Assembly: GCF_018143015.1 (NCBI RefSeq)
Contig: NC_054756.1
Span: forward strand, 13,765,902-13,829,901
Source of the DNA: Lytechinus variegatus
Lineage: Eukaryota > Echinodermata > Echinoidea > Temnopleuroida > Toxopneustidae
DNA: 64,000 nt
Reading direction: 5' to 3'
Shown here piece by piece: positions 21,375-33,700 of the stretch. Position numbers and translations under genes: made by a program. Under the pieces are notes generated by a model. That model did no database searches and was not told where the DNA came from. It saw nothing but the letters and a program-made list of their open reading frames with translations. The first letter of the stretch is position 1. Each line of letters opens with the position of its first letter.

Positions 21375-24300
21375 ATGGCAGATTGTGTTCAAGTCCTTGA
21401 CCCTAATTACAAAAGAATTGCAGGGTCCATTAGATCAGGACGATTACATAAAGGTAAGTTTTATCTTATTCCCAATTTTATATGAGGATAAGCCAGTTGA
21501 AAATACCGGGGTAGGCCTACTTCAATTTGATTGCTTGGGCTTGCCTTGGTTTTGGCCCGGCGCGAGCGAGAGCGCATCCGTAGCGAAGCCGTAGGCTCAA
21601 GCGACTCGGCCCGGTCGGCTGGGGTGAGCTGACCGGCATCTCGCGATCGCTGGGCCGCGCCGGGCCGTGGGAAATCGTGGGCTGGGTGGAGATTGTAAAC
21701 GATGAAAATCATGCATAGATTCTATTCTACAAAAAATAGCGTAAATATTTTGTAATTCTCATCTCAAGAGATAGACTTCAGGCTAAAGAGAGCCTAGAAT
21801 AGTAAGGTACCGGTAGTCGGTACCGGTAGGCATGGTAGGCCTAGATTCTAGACTAGAGTAGACCAAAACTAAAAAAGCTTCGGTCTCTGTTGGTTGTTCA
21901 GCTGAACTACGTCTAACGGTCTATGTTGGCTTCATAATGTGTACGAGGACTCGAGGAGAAATTTAAAAAAAAAAGGTTAAAATACTCCTCGAAACAGACG
22001 GCTGCCTGCCAGCTGTCTACGAGCTACGCCTACGGTACTGGTAGATTCTATTTAGCTGGCAAAATTAAAATAAAATATTTCCAGAATTTATGAAATTGAA
22101 ATGATAATTTTGATGAAGGAAGGCCCGAGGATTGACTGCAGTCTACACACGTTTAAGGCTATGGACAGGATTGGGGGATTTTGAATAGCGGCCGCAATAA
22201 GTTACTTGGACTCGTAGCTTTTTACCTTTTACTTTTAGGGCCTAGGTTCTAGTCGTTTACATGTATCTCAAAGTCATCAGCCAGGAATTGTAACTCTGAG
22301 TCTGAGCTGACAAGAGTGGTGGTATTATTTATGGCAATCAATTCATTAAAAGTCAAGATTTAGAAGCTGAGGCCTAAGGGATGAGTTCCTTTTGCGAAAG
22401 CCACCCAAAATTGAGAGTAAAAATATGGAAAGGGTTTAAAATAACATATCTTGCCCTAACATAGATTACCTAGATATGACGAGACTGTGGAAATACATAC
22501 CAAAAATATGGCCTTTATTCCGTGAAATTTTCAAGCAGAATCGAGTGCATGTATTATTGTCCATAGTCTTAGACATCATTTTATTTAGTCAGTGAAGGGT
22601 CTGAAAGCCTTGACTAGTCAAAGAACTGTCTTATGATTGGTAGTAGAAAACTGCCAGTATCGGCGCTTCTCACTAGCATAGCGGGCAGAATCTTGACTGC
22701 TATTACAAGTTAGAGTCCCAGCTGAGGTAAGAAACAAGCACCCTCACAATTTTTTTAGGGAAACAGGAAGAGAATAAAGTGGAAGTCTCAACAATCTTTT
22801 CTTATTTTGGGTGGCTGTCAGCCTGTCACAAGGGGAACTCTTTCTGAAGTTGAAAATACATGTATGATGGTGGTCCCCAAGTCTGCGCACCTAACGATTT
22901 GAGTTAAGATTTAACATGAATATCTTTTTTATTTCACAAAATCTTTCAGTTGATAATGTTCCTCATATCATTATGAGTAAGTGTACCAAATATCTCAAAA
23001 AAACTTTGAACGAAATATAGGATTTTCTTTGAAAAAACCTTGGGCAGTCATTTTCAGATTGAAAAAAAGGTACCCCATGTCTGCGCACCCATTTACTTTG
23101 CACACGATTCGGGTATTTTGATGAGAAAGGCTGCATTTTCAGGATGTCACATGAAATGCCAAAAAATCATTATTTTTCCACCATTTTGAGTCAGATTTTT
23201 TTATGAATATCTGTCTATATGTTGCATGTGTAAAGTTTGTGTTTGTTGCGTATCTTCTTTTACTAGAATCGCGCAGATAAGGGGGACTGCGCGGACTTGG
23301 GGGAACTTGCCATAAACATTGCAATTAAAATTAGACTAATAGGTCTCAGGTTAGATCTACATGTACATGTGTATATTCAACAAAAATTGATGGAAATTTC
23401 ATTTTGTGAAAAGACATTTTCTAACAAAAAAAAAATATTTCAGAAAAGCTTAACAAATTTTGAGCAGGTTACTTTAAGTTAACATTTTCTTTAAAAATAA
23501 ACATGTGCAGCCAAATTTTTGGAGAGTGTTCCATATGATGATGAACCCTCTCTGGGGAAAAAAAGGATGTAAAGACTTCTGAGTGAAAGGCCTGCAATGT
23601 CAACATATATAAAATGCATGTTCAAAATGCTTTCCAGATATGCTGTATATTCATACATTCATTGTTTTCTTGAAAATTTATTCTGCTTCTCTTTGTTTAC
23701 AAAGGACAGAAAATAAAATTTTCCAGAGGAAAAATTATGACAGTGATGGATTTTCATAGAGTTGACGTTGATTGGATCAATCAGACAGGGCCCTGGTTTA
23801 ACAACTTCCAGTTTAACCAGCTTATCGTCGGGATCAGCTTTTCCATTATTGCTCACTTTCAAATGAACATTGTTAAGAGTAGAAGATATTCGAACATGCA
23901 GTTCGGGGTTTTGAGAAAGATCAAGGAAATTGTATCTCTCCATAACTATCTGAGAGGGAATTAAAGAGACACAAATATTGTGTTGTTATATTTTTGTGAT
24001 TTTTATGAGGTTTCCCACTTTTTTTTCATCTGCAGGACAAGGGGTGATAGCAGCAACATCTTCCATTCCAAGTAAATACCAAACTATTGTTACCAATAAT
24101 GCTGATCAAAGAGGATTTGGTGCTACTTCCAAACGATTCAACTATGACATTACACTTGTAAGTTACTTCTTTGGTTGATAATGTAGTGCTAGTGTGTATC
24201 CTACAGTAGTACATGTATGGTATAAATAAGGAAATTTCTACAAGAAAATATGAGGGTAATGGTGCACATTAAACTGCTGAAATAGTTTGACAATGCTGAT

Positions 24301-27300
24301 TTGCTCTCATGCTGTCGGAATGTTTGTGTTGGTTTTAAAGGTTTCAGCTTAATTTGCTATTGGGACCATTTGAGAAAGCTTTTTTCTATTTTACTTAAAG
24401 ATTTTACACTTAACTTGTGTCCCTTTGTCGTGCCACATCATCAGATATCCCAGACTGTCTCCATTTTGATATTAAGCTGTTGTCATTTCAGCAAGTTCTT
24501 GCAATGAAAAGGATATTTGAAAATATAGTATATTCAAGTATTGATCTAAAAGTGATAGGATATGGTGCCACATGTACATGTAGGTTATACTGCCCATCTT
24601 GAGTGTGATAATATACACTGGTACTGTTCATGTATGCAGGTAAATCTGTTTGAATTGGGAGATCCATGATATCCATTGATTTTTAAGTGTTAACTAATTC
24701 ATATTTGGCATAATATGGACTTGGTAATATGCTTTTAGCTCATGTGATCATTCAACTTGTGTAGACTTTAATTGCATTTTGTTTTTATTTCCAGAATGAA
24801 AATCCAGGTCCCGGTTCATACGTGGACCAAACTAAACCTATCCTCGTGAAACCATCATTCTCAAAGAAAGGAATGGGAGTGGGATTTGTTTCCAAGGTGA
24901 GTTTATACCTCCTTTTTATCCCAAAACCTCTGCCACAATATTAGTGTGTATTTTCATTCTAATGATAATTCTTATTATGTTTTACAGATGCCATGCATCT
25001 ATAAGCCTTTGTTGTTTTCATTGCCCAATTCTTGCTTATTATTTTTAATATTAAATTACCCGTATTCTTTTGTCCAATATAACTACACCATGTAGTATAA
25101 TTCTGTGCTGAAGTTATGAAAAGTAAAAAAAGTTTTAATGTCAAATGCATTCATAGATTGGACCTGTGATGTGAGAGATATGTTTTACAATTGGTTTTCC
25201 GTAGTTTAAACCACGACTTCAGACTATAGTTTAATTCAACTTCAGTTCAAAATACAGGCCATAGTAATTTTATATTAAAATTAAATACCCCCCCATATAA
25301 AAACTAATGAATAAATAAATGAATAAACAAAATAGAATAAAAGCATTATATATGTGTAAACCATGAGAAGTTAGAAAATAATGAAAATTAAATATATTGG
25401 TATACTGAACATTCAAATGAGCTCAAAATAAAAGGAATTTATGAAAAGAATGAAGAATGGAGGAAATACATCATTAACATTGACAAGTTATTTTTAATAC
25501 AACCACAACCATTACACAAAACAGTTAAAATTTTGTCAAAGTTAATGTATATTGCTTTTGAACACTCCATTCATGACTCCATGCTTTTCACAGAGGGTAA
25601 TTTTTTTCCTCATAGTAAAAGTAAATATTGCCTTTTCAATTTGATAATTTTCTTCAACAAATCGTGATTAGACTTCTAATTGTTCATCGCACTTTTATTG
25701 ATACAGGAAAGAAGAGCTAAGAAACACAAGAGTACCCCGGGCCCAGGTCCGGCCTATGCTTTACCTAGTATGCTGACCACAAAGAAAGATTTCAACAGTG
25801 CCACGGCAACAAGTAGCTTTCATACACCCATTGCGGTACCCAGGGACAAGGAATCAAATTTACCTGCACCAAATCATTACAAGGTAAGACTTTGTTGAAC
25901 ATTTGTTTATTATAATTTTTTTAAGTGCTTTGAGCCTAATGGGAAAAGCGCAGTACAAATAATAAGTAATAATAATAATTAATAATATAATAACAAGAAC
26001 TTGATGAAATACTGCTGATGGAGGCACGTTTTAAGTATTAGGTTTTCAAGGTTTGAGTAGGAGGGAAGAGCGATTGGAAATTTAAAAAATATGAAAATAA
26101 ATATTTTATTGTTCGAAATAGACATGAAATGAAATACTCTGAAAATTTGCTTTGCCCAATTGATCATGAGCCCGGCAGCTGCTGTGCAGATCGACGAGGC
26201 TCTATCCCTTTGTTGAACGCCAAACAGGGTAGCAGCAACTACCATCTTTTAATGTCTTTTGGTCTGATGCGGCCGGGGTGTGAACTCCCGACCTCCCGGT
26301 TGTGAGACTGAGGCTCTACCAACTGATAATTGATTCTGAGGAGAAATGGAAGAAGCGGGGGGGGGGGGGGGGGGGGGGGTGACTAAGGGGTTTTGAAATG
26401 AGGATGAAAGAAACACTGAATCATGAAAAGTATTTAAGGGTGGTGATTGATAGGGGCGATTGCTGCTTGAGCTAGTGCGATGTGAATTCGCCCTCTCCTT
26501 CTTTGGCGGCTCAAAACCAGATATAAAACTTTGAACTACTCGCCTGACTTACAGATCGATTGTATTTAATCGTTATGATTACGCTCATAAGTAACTTTAT
26601 GGTAAAGCAAGTTTTGATTCAAGTAGTACGCACATAATGAAAGAAAAGAATTGAAAGTAGTATTTCCTTTCATGGAGGACGTGATGGCAATGTGCCTGTC
26701 AATCAAATGGTGAAAAACTTTCTGTGTTCAAACTGAAAGATACTTGCAATCTTCGGCCTTGCATTAATCGCCCACCAAGTTAGTTGAGATTGTAGACTTT
26801 GAGAAATACTGAGGTATTTCAACAAGACTACTAAATACTATCATTATATTCTATGATTGCTTTTTGTTCGCAATCAATATGTTATGCCTTTGTAATTTAC
26901 TTTTTATATACATGTTAACCTGCCTTGAACCAGTACAGGTTCATGGACCTGGTTTCGATTGTTACTCTTCATTGTTTGACTTTGTTTATTTGTATTCTGC
27001 TTTTCTTTGAAATAAAGAAATGATTACAATAAAAAAACAATATCGACCGTTACCACAATATTTGATCTATTGAAATTTTCTGTTGACACTCTAGGTTTCA
27101 GACAGCACTATGAGGAGACATTATGGCAGCCAATTCCAAGCATCGTTTAAATCAACATCGAAAAGAGTTGACTACAACAAAGTCCAGAGTGTTGCCCCAG
27201 CTCCTTGTAAGTATATAGCATTTATCAGGGTAGGAATACATTTTTAGGACTATTTTTTTTTCACATTGGGGCACATGTTTGAATTTTTGAGCTTTGGTGT

Positions 27301-30300
27301 TAATTGTTTCGAAAATTCTGGTACATGAAATACAAATTTCATATTTCATTTTCTTTTGATTTCATATTTCTCTCTAAAACCGATGGAATCATAAGAAGTT
27401 GGGATGAATTTAAAGAAAAAAAGGTTTAATCACTGAATATTTTTGTTTATCTTTTGAAAAATTTTGAATGAAAAGCTTGCAAAACATAATTACTAATAGT
27501 AATAAAAACGAATAAAGAATGATGTAAATCACCAAGTCTTTCCCCCATTAATTTTACCATGACAGTCCTCTCCATTATAAAATTTACAAGTCTTCAATTC
27601 TTTTGCTGATAGCATTTCTCTGACGAATTTTATTGTCTTTGTTAATGTAGCTAATGAATGTAATGCTAATGTGATATGTGAATTAAGAATGTGAGCAAAA
27701 AGAATTAAGCATTAGATAATAGAACAAGACTGAATTTAATTGAATTGAATTAACATCTTTTCCTTGTTGTTATCATTTCCCCTTTCTCTCTGTATCTCTC
27801 ACCCATCTATTTTCTCTTTCTCCCGTTCCTTCCTATCCACACAGGCCATTATACAATCAATGAGACGTTAACTAAAGAGGCACCTAAAGTTCCTATGAGC
27901 AGTTTTAAATCAACGTCAAACAGAGACCTCATACCAAACAAAGCAAAGGTAATTAAAGGGATTGTTTAACATTATTCAGAATCTAAAAAATATTGTTTTC
28001 CCTTGCAGCTTATGTTGTAATCATAATTGCAAACCTGTTAATAGTTCGGACATGAATCACCTAAAATTTTTAGGTTAATATGTCACTTAGGCCATAATTG
28101 CTGTGATAATGATGGCTATGATCATAAGCTTATTATGAACACTTAATTTGAAGTGCTGTAGGCAATGAAAGGAAAATAATGATGCTATTATTCCTAGTTC
28201 TCTAATGAAATAGAGTGTCAATTTTTGTATTCACCCCAAACTCTTAATTAGTAATATTATTGATTAGGACAATTCTTGAGCATATATTTAAGAAAATTAT
28301 TGTGGAAGCTATTGCCTCAATTACCTGATAAATGTGCATCAAATGGTCCATAACTGGTGCTTGCATTTATTTAATGTGATGATATCACTTTTAGTTTGGC
28401 TCACAACAGTAAAGTAGTTGATCAAGATTGAAAGGAAATCAATGTAATATTTCTTAGTCAAATGGAAATGAATTCAATTAAATCCAAGCTAAGAATTGAA
28501 AACATGTTTGGGTAATAAGTCTTTCGCTAAACCTTGCTCATTAGTAGTAGTAGTGGGTACTATAAATGTCATTTATCCATCGTCACCTTTCATTGTTCAT
28601 CTCTGATTATTTTTGTTATATTTCAGAATCCTGGTCCAGGCCATTATCACCCTCATGAGCCTGTCGATGAGGCTACAAGAACGTTGTTTCCGTAAGTCTC
28701 CCTTAAAAAAATCAAACTATTTATATATGAAAATATGACAAACCAACATTTAACAGCTGTGGAAATAGGTTATAGCTTGGGATACATTGGAGTGCTGAGT
28801 GAATTTGTTTAATGCTTATGTGCACTGCTGCATTTGCTACCTTAATGGAAGAAGCATGCTGCTTCAGTCACATTAACAAAACTGACACCATATTGATCAA
28901 TGGTATACCATTTAAAATAATGTAATAGCTGTGGTCAGTCTGGGTACTGATGTTACTGTGTGACTGTGGCTTGATATTGAAATAAATTGGTTATTCTCTG
29001 CATAAAGTCATTCATATAACAATCTCAGAAATCCCTTCTGTGGCATCCATCCAAGCTTTTTGCCACTGATGATGGCAGTCTCCCGTGTTCTATACTCCAT
29101 ATATTTTCAACGGAAAATAGTGACTAGAATTTTGTATTTTAGATCACATTCATTTCAGTCAGATACTGGAGAGGTGATATGACAGTTGCTCCTGCGACAA
29201 TTGATCCGGGATTTATTTTGTTGAAATAGTAGTAGTAGTAGTGGGTACTCTAAACGTCATTTATCTTGTCACCTTTCATATAGGAGCGCCTTGAGCACCT
29301 AACAAGGTGGATATGTGCGCAATATAAATACCCTATATTATTATTATTATTAAAATATGTAGGGTTGTGGTGAGAGTTGCAATAAGGTTTTAGGTCAGGT
29401 TTAGGGTAGGGTATAGTGTTAAATCCAAAGTTGAAGTTACTGATAGTCATTGGATTTGTGTGTGGAATTTATATCGGAGCAATGGTCGCTTGATCAAATG
29501 TCATGGAGCCACAGCATGAGTCAATCAACTTACTCAAAGCAATATTTCAGACAGGAATAAGCAAAACACATGTTAATAACAGCTATTAGTCAAAGTTTGC
29601 TTCAGTCAAACCGATTTTTGTCGTCCCAAGAGAGTTGACCGAGGCAGAGTTGTACACCCTGTATGCACCTTTGATAGCTAGTGATGTTTAAACCATATAA
29701 TCAATGCAGTGTGTCTTTGTTGGAAAACATCATAAACCAAAATCAAAGATAGAAATACCTTATTTATCTTTGCTACTTTTGGACGAATCATTACATGTGT
29801 ACATTTTTTGGACACCTGCTGTGTGTAATATCCACATTGTGCTGCACTCGACCCAGGTGAGGTGAATGGGTACCCGGTAGGATTTTTCCTTGAACGCTTT
29901 AGCGCCTATTAATATGGCGGCTCAGCTACAGCCGGGGTAATAATATGATACCAATTATCAAAGCGCAGTAGAGTATATGCACATAGTAGCTGCGCTATAT
30001 AAATGGACCTATTATTTTTATTATTATTATTAATATGTGTTATACCATATAATCATTGCATTGGGTTTTTGTCGGAACACATAATAATCCAAAATCTAAC
30101 ACACAAATACCTTGTTTATCTTTGCTACTTTAGGAAGAAGCACTACCTGTGTATCTCCGCACCAGCCATGCCCCTCCCCCCTCCTCTCCCAGACCCAGGA
30201 CCAGGTAGCTATGAACTGGTCAACTACAAGGGACCACCAAAGCATTACATGTCGGGATCGGTGTTTGTCTCGTCTACCAGTCGATGGACGGGCGAAGCTC

Positions 30301-31027
30301 AGAATACTGACTTTCCTGGCCCAGGTTAGTATATATATCATGTGCGGATGTGTGATGTTGCATGATGGGAAGACTGTCCAATTCGAGCGTTGCACAAACT
30401 TTGTGCCCTAGTATTTTGATGTCATTCCTGCACACGATTCCAGAGAGATTGATTGACAACAGTGTCGCCATGTATCCTTGTTCAGCTCAAATGTACGCAA
30501 GGGTGCCACATTTGAAGCAAATGTTAGCAGGGAAAAGTTACATGGGGGGTTTGTGGCAAATTGTGGATCCTGTTATCATAGAATTACCCACAAAAGACCT
30601 CGAGAACTTAAAAAAAAGGGCCCTTTGAATTTTTGTATGGTCTAATGTAAATTGTAATTCAATTATAGCAAATTTTGAATGGTGAGATAAAATTAATATT
30701 CACAAACCACAGAAAAAAATATTTCTTTATTTAAAATTAGGTATGCCCATTGGCTGTAAAAAAAAAATTGTGTACAAATGGGTTTTCATATGCTCTGTTT
30801 GCCCGAATTTATTCCTCCTTCTTTTTCTCCTCTTCAAAAATTCAATGAATTATATTGATTCAATCTCAATGAATGACTGTTTGCCAATGTTTTGATCACT
30901 AGATGAATTAATTTAATCACGTTATTTTTTTTATTTGTATCTTTCTGCAGCTACATACAGGCCGCAGACACAGAACAAGAAGCAATCGTTCCTTTACAAC
31001 GCTCAGACTAAATGGGCGCTACCTTGA
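21375..31027 (+). CDS. STPG1: Sperm-tail PG-rich repeat-containing protein 1 (STPG1), complete, nine coding exons
   Basis: Exons 21375-21453, 24036-24157, 24795-24896, 25707-25883, 27095-27206, 27845-27948, 28627-28691, 30134-30324 and 30951-31027 join in phase with AG/GT at every junction, giving 342 residues (about the length of vertebrate STPG1). Seven PG-rich motifs are visible: PGPGSY 71-76, PGPGPAY 112-118, PAPNHY 154-159, PAPCHY 195-200, PGPGHY 234-239, PGPGSY 275-280, PGPATY 315-320. Between them recur S-F-x-S-T-S-K/N-R segments (FKSTSKR, FKSTSNR, FVSSTSR), and the C-terminus is KKQSFLYNAQTKWALP. SHIPPO/STPG-repeat proteins associate with ciliary and flagellar microtubules; vertebrate STPG1 (MAPO2) was also described in apoptosis after alkylation damage. 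The ATG at 21375 is chosen because the frame runs into exon 2. No signal peptide or membrane helix. Introns carry SINEs and MITEs. Confidence 0.93.
21540..21670. other. CpG-rich patch in STPG1 intron 1
   Basis: GC-rich stretch with many CG pairs (GGCCCGGCGCGAGCGAGAGCGC, GGCCGCGCCGGGCC) just after the first exon, standing out from AT-rich surroundings. It may mark the promoter region or be a repeat end; no motif decides. Confidence 0.4.
22867..23311. mobile_element. MITE with ends TGGTGGTCCCCAAGTCTGCG, copy 1
   Basis: The left end TGGTCCCCAAGTCTGCGCACC is mirrored by GCGCGGACTTGGGGGAACTT on the right. A second 'CCCATGTCTGCGCACCCATT' lies inside at about 23075. A closely similar copy is at 61308-61772 in the same orientation, sharing 'GAGTTAAGATTTAACATGAA' and 'GTATCTTCTTTTACTAGAAT'. 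Non-coding, in STPG1 intron 1. Confidence 0.75.
23590..23720 (+). repeat. Dispersed repeat shared with 41550-41690
   Basis: 'GTCAACATATATAAAATGCA', 'CCAGATATG', 'TTTCTTGA', 'TTCTCTTTGTTTACAA' occur in the same order here and at 41550-41690 on the same strand. No terminal structure could be defined. Confidence 0.55.
25915..25995 (+). mobile_element. SINE/LINE 3' tail
   Basis: 'AAGTGCTTTGAGCCTAATGG', 'AAAAGCGCAGTACAAATAAT' followed by AATAATAATAATT. Same type of tail as at 2440-2476 and 29990-30033. In the intron after STPG1 exon 4. Confidence 0.6.
26168..26335 (-). mobile_element. tRNA-derived SINE head, minus strand
   Basis: On the minus strand the sequence begins AGTTGGTAGAGCCTCAGTCT (A-box like), continues ACAACCGGGAGGTCGGGAGT and TTCACACCCC (B-box like), then the SINE body AAAGACATTAAAAGATGGTA and GTTTGGCGTTCAAC. 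It resembles a tRNA at its 5' end only; the body and lack of a proper acceptor stem show it is a SINE. Confidence 0.75.
26357..26379 (+). repeat. Poly-G tract of 23 bases
   Basis: An uninterrupted run of 23 G in STPG1 intron 4. It could form a G-quadruplex in the non-template strand and in the pre-mRNA; length may be an assembly estimate. Confidence 0.8.
28543..28605 (+). repeat. TAGTAGTAG-GGGTACTATAAATGTC repeat fragment
   Basis: The segment AGTAGTAGTAGTGGGTACTA with ATTTATC and GTCACCTTTCAT recurs at 29229-29280, where it is the start of an insertion ending in ATT repeats. Here the rest is missing. Confidence 0.5.
29178..29515 (+). mobile_element. Dispersed element interrupted by a short retroelement
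   Basis: 'GACAGTTGCTCC...CAATTGATCCGGG' and, after an interruption, 'AGAGTTGCAATAAGGTTTTA', 'TAGGGTAGGGTATAGTGTTA', 'TGTGTGGAATTTATATCGGA', 'AAATGTCATGGAGCC'. An uninterrupted relative is at 34780-34955 (CAATTGCTCCGGGC, GGATAGGATATAATGTTAAA, TGTCATGGAACC). The interruption (about 29229-29354) begins with TAG repeats and ends 'GCGCAATATAAATACC' plus ATT repeats, that is a 3' retroelement end. Confidence 0.65.
29813..30033 (+). mobile_element. SINE body and 3' tail
   Basis: 'CACCTGCTGTGTGTAATATCCACATTGTGC', then 'ACTCGACCCAGGTGAGGTGA', 'ATGGGTACCCGGTAGG', 'CAGCCGGGGTAATAATA', 'GCTGCGCTATATAAATGG' and ATT repeats. It is the most complete body-plus-tail copy in the window, ending about 100 bases before STPG1 exon 8. 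Confidence 0.75.
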
Positions 31028-31361
31028 ACATGATCAGCTTTCAGATCAAACTTGTAACAAAACTCATAAGACTGGGGATCAAAATCAAGATTGTCAGGAA
31101 CGCACTGCCGAAGACGAGCTTGAAAGGATCAAAGGCAGGATCGTCAGAAGTCATACATGAGATTTTGTTTGTTGGTTGGCTTGAACAACTACTTTAATAC
31201 ACGCATCTACATCAAATGCGGGAAGAGTGCCGAGTCATCATGCTGACTTGAAGACCCTCATTCAACGTTCTTTTTTACTTGCCAAGGAAGACTCGGTCTG
31301 AGTTCCAATTAACAAATATATTGGTGTCTGTGACTGATGTTTTGAATAGAAGATTTATGTG

Positions 31362-31367
31362 AATAAA
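31362..31367 (+). terminator. STPG1: Poly(A) signal AATAAA of STPG1 (proximal)
   Basis: Canonical AATAAA 335 bases after the stop codon, followed by a GTTTGAGTCTGTTGG-type downstream region. Confidence 0.6.
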
Positions 31368-33465
31368 AGCATGGTTTGAGTCTGTTGGCTATTAACTACC
31401 AGTATAGATAGATCAAATCCCTTGATTTTTTTTTCTTGTGTTTTAATAACGTTGTTCCATGACAAGAGTTGGAGCTGTTCACTTTCCAAAAAGGAAATAA
31501 CAAGCTGTTCATGATGCACCTCTGTTACTTGTGTCTAATCTAACTCACAGAGATTTATCCATGTTTTAAAATGAATAGACATAAGATGTCATTTGGAACA
31601 TGGATTAACTTCAAACTGGTCTATAAGTGCAATCTTTAATATTTTCCTTAGATTATTTGAAAAATTACATTTTCAAATGGCTTTCCAGTCCAACATTCGG
31701 TGTATTTCTATGGATTTACAGGGAATATTATTGCTTATACTAAATTTAATTAGCATTTTTTGTCATAAGAGAAAAGCTTTCAACTTCATTATGTAATAAA
31801 AATCTCCTACACACTAGACTTTTTGTATAGCAATCTCTTAAAGAAATGTGAAGCAGATTGTTATGCGATATCAGCAAAATCATTCTCCTGGTTGTGTAGG
31901 ATGTGTTATTACCTCTGAAAAAACACAAAAAAGACTGCCTACTACAGCTTGAAACAAGCTGCGATTATGAATGTTGTCATATTTGTGTCTGACAAACATG
32001 GTTGTTTCGAAGATCAATAATTTTCTGCACCCAAAGTCATTGTCTTACTCGTTTGTGTCATGTTTTTGTAATTGTTTACATTTCGGTGTAATGCATATTG
32101 CATCAAATGTGTATTTTATTTGTATATATTTGAACAGATGTATATATTTGAACAGATGTGTATATGTGTAAATATATATTTTTTACAATTTTGTATGGAA
32201 TAAAAACAAAACAGAAATATTAATAGCAATTCATGAGTCTTCATTTAGTTTGTACATAAGTTATAGAAAACGTAATAATTGTACATTTTTATTGCAAAAT
32301 CTATATATTGATATACTTGACTGCAAATTATAATACGTAAGCAGGTGAAGGGGAAATAAATCATTAACAAGATTTATGTAAAGCACGACTTGTGTTTCAT
32401 AGCAAGGTCAGATCTGCAGAAGCCAACCTTCTCTAATCCAAATTAAGCAAAAAAAAAAAAAAATCATGTCCCCCCTTGAATTTGAATTATTACGAGGTCA
32501 AACATGTTTCTTTGCTCGCTGGAGATTTTTTTTTCTTTCCTGCTGCCTCTCTGCTACCATTCTTTCCAAACTATAAATTTTCAAACGATTTTATCATTTT
32601 TTTCTTGCTGCAAATTACAGCCAAGATATTTTATGCACACCTTCCAAACAAAAGGTTTTTCTTGGAATTCTGAACTTTGGACAGGTTGAGGAAGTTGGAT
32701 TTTAGTTTGTTCTATCACCCCCACTGCCACCACCACCAACAATAAAGATTAATGAAATACCAAATGACATTGGAAAATACCTTTTCTAACTTTATTAGCA
32801 TCATTTGGATTAGATAGCCTGTAAATATGTCCACCAGCACACCCTGAATACAGAGATCATACACCTTTCATACGACCTGCCACTGGTCTGGCTGTAGGTT
32901 GAAATCACCCAATATTCAACATGCATATAAGAGTACAAAGTACACTCTACACTGAATACATGTATATCTTTACGTCCATTTTTATTACAACTATAAATCT
33001 CTTCATAATTTGTAAAGAATGCCAATAATCAATTTCATCTCCACATTGTAAAGAAGACAGTTTCTTGACTACATATAAGTCATTCATATCTCTGCAATGG
33101 CAAAGACTGTTGCACAAAGAGTCAATTTTAAACACAAAACCAAAAAATCAAATAAAATTCTGTTATCAGCCAATCAGAAGAGTGCTCTTTGGTTTACTGA
33201 AATCACAACATAGAGGAGTGTTTAAATGACAATCTTTGTGTAACTGGCCCCAAAAATGTGTTATACATATGCAGCACACAATCAAGATGAATTTTTCATA
33301 AAATACGACTGAAATGTTAAATTCACATTACCGGTAATCCATGATATACACTTACAAAAACAAAGCCTCAGATACCCCATTTTGATTCAGCCTTCTCACA
33401 ATCAATGATATCAGCAATTAAAATCAATTATAAGGTCCCTTACAATCAATTACAATATTCAATAT
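31368..33465. other. Downstream region of STPG1, possible long 3' UTR
   Basis: No further exon. A second AATAAA lies at 32199-32204 after TGTATATATTTGAACAG duplicates (32118-32160), so an alternative 3' end about 1.2 kb after the stop is possible. A poly-A run at 32450-32464 precedes CATGTCCCCCC, like other repeat fragments. From 32800 to 33460 nothing was recognised. Confidence 0.4.
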
Positions 33466-33469
33466 GGGG

Positions 33470-33700
33470 AAGAGGTTGTCAGAGGACAAGTCTCCTGACA
33501 CCGAACCACAAGGTACGAGGTTCAAATCCCTCCCGCAGCACTAATGTCCTTTAGCAAGACATAAGCAACATTTGCCACACCCAACCCAGGACGAGGTAAA
33601 TGAGTAACTGGTGGGAGGGATTACTCCCTTGAAATTTTTGTGAATTGGAAAAAAAACCCAGACAGGCTAACGCCAGGGTAATTAAATCTATATTTACCTT
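33470..33700 (+). mobile_element. tRNA-derived SINE with intact B box
   Basis: The head ends in GAGGTTCAAATCCCTCCCGC with a B box GGTTCAAATCC at 33519-33529, followed by 'TAATGTCCTTTAGCAAGACA' and 'CAACCCAGGACGAGGTAAAT', 'GAGTAACTGG'. It gives the head-body order for the SINE family also present at 5617, 29813 and 43288. Confidence 0.8.

Noticed and set aside
26263..26335. tRNA gene on the minus strand
   Set aside because: A- and B-box-like sequences are present but no acceptor-stem pairing, and a SINE body follows.
30003..30411. Alternative frames over 30003-30411
   Set aside because: They overlap STPG1 exon 8 (30134-30324) in part or in other frames; only the spliced frame gives PGPGSY and joins neighbours.
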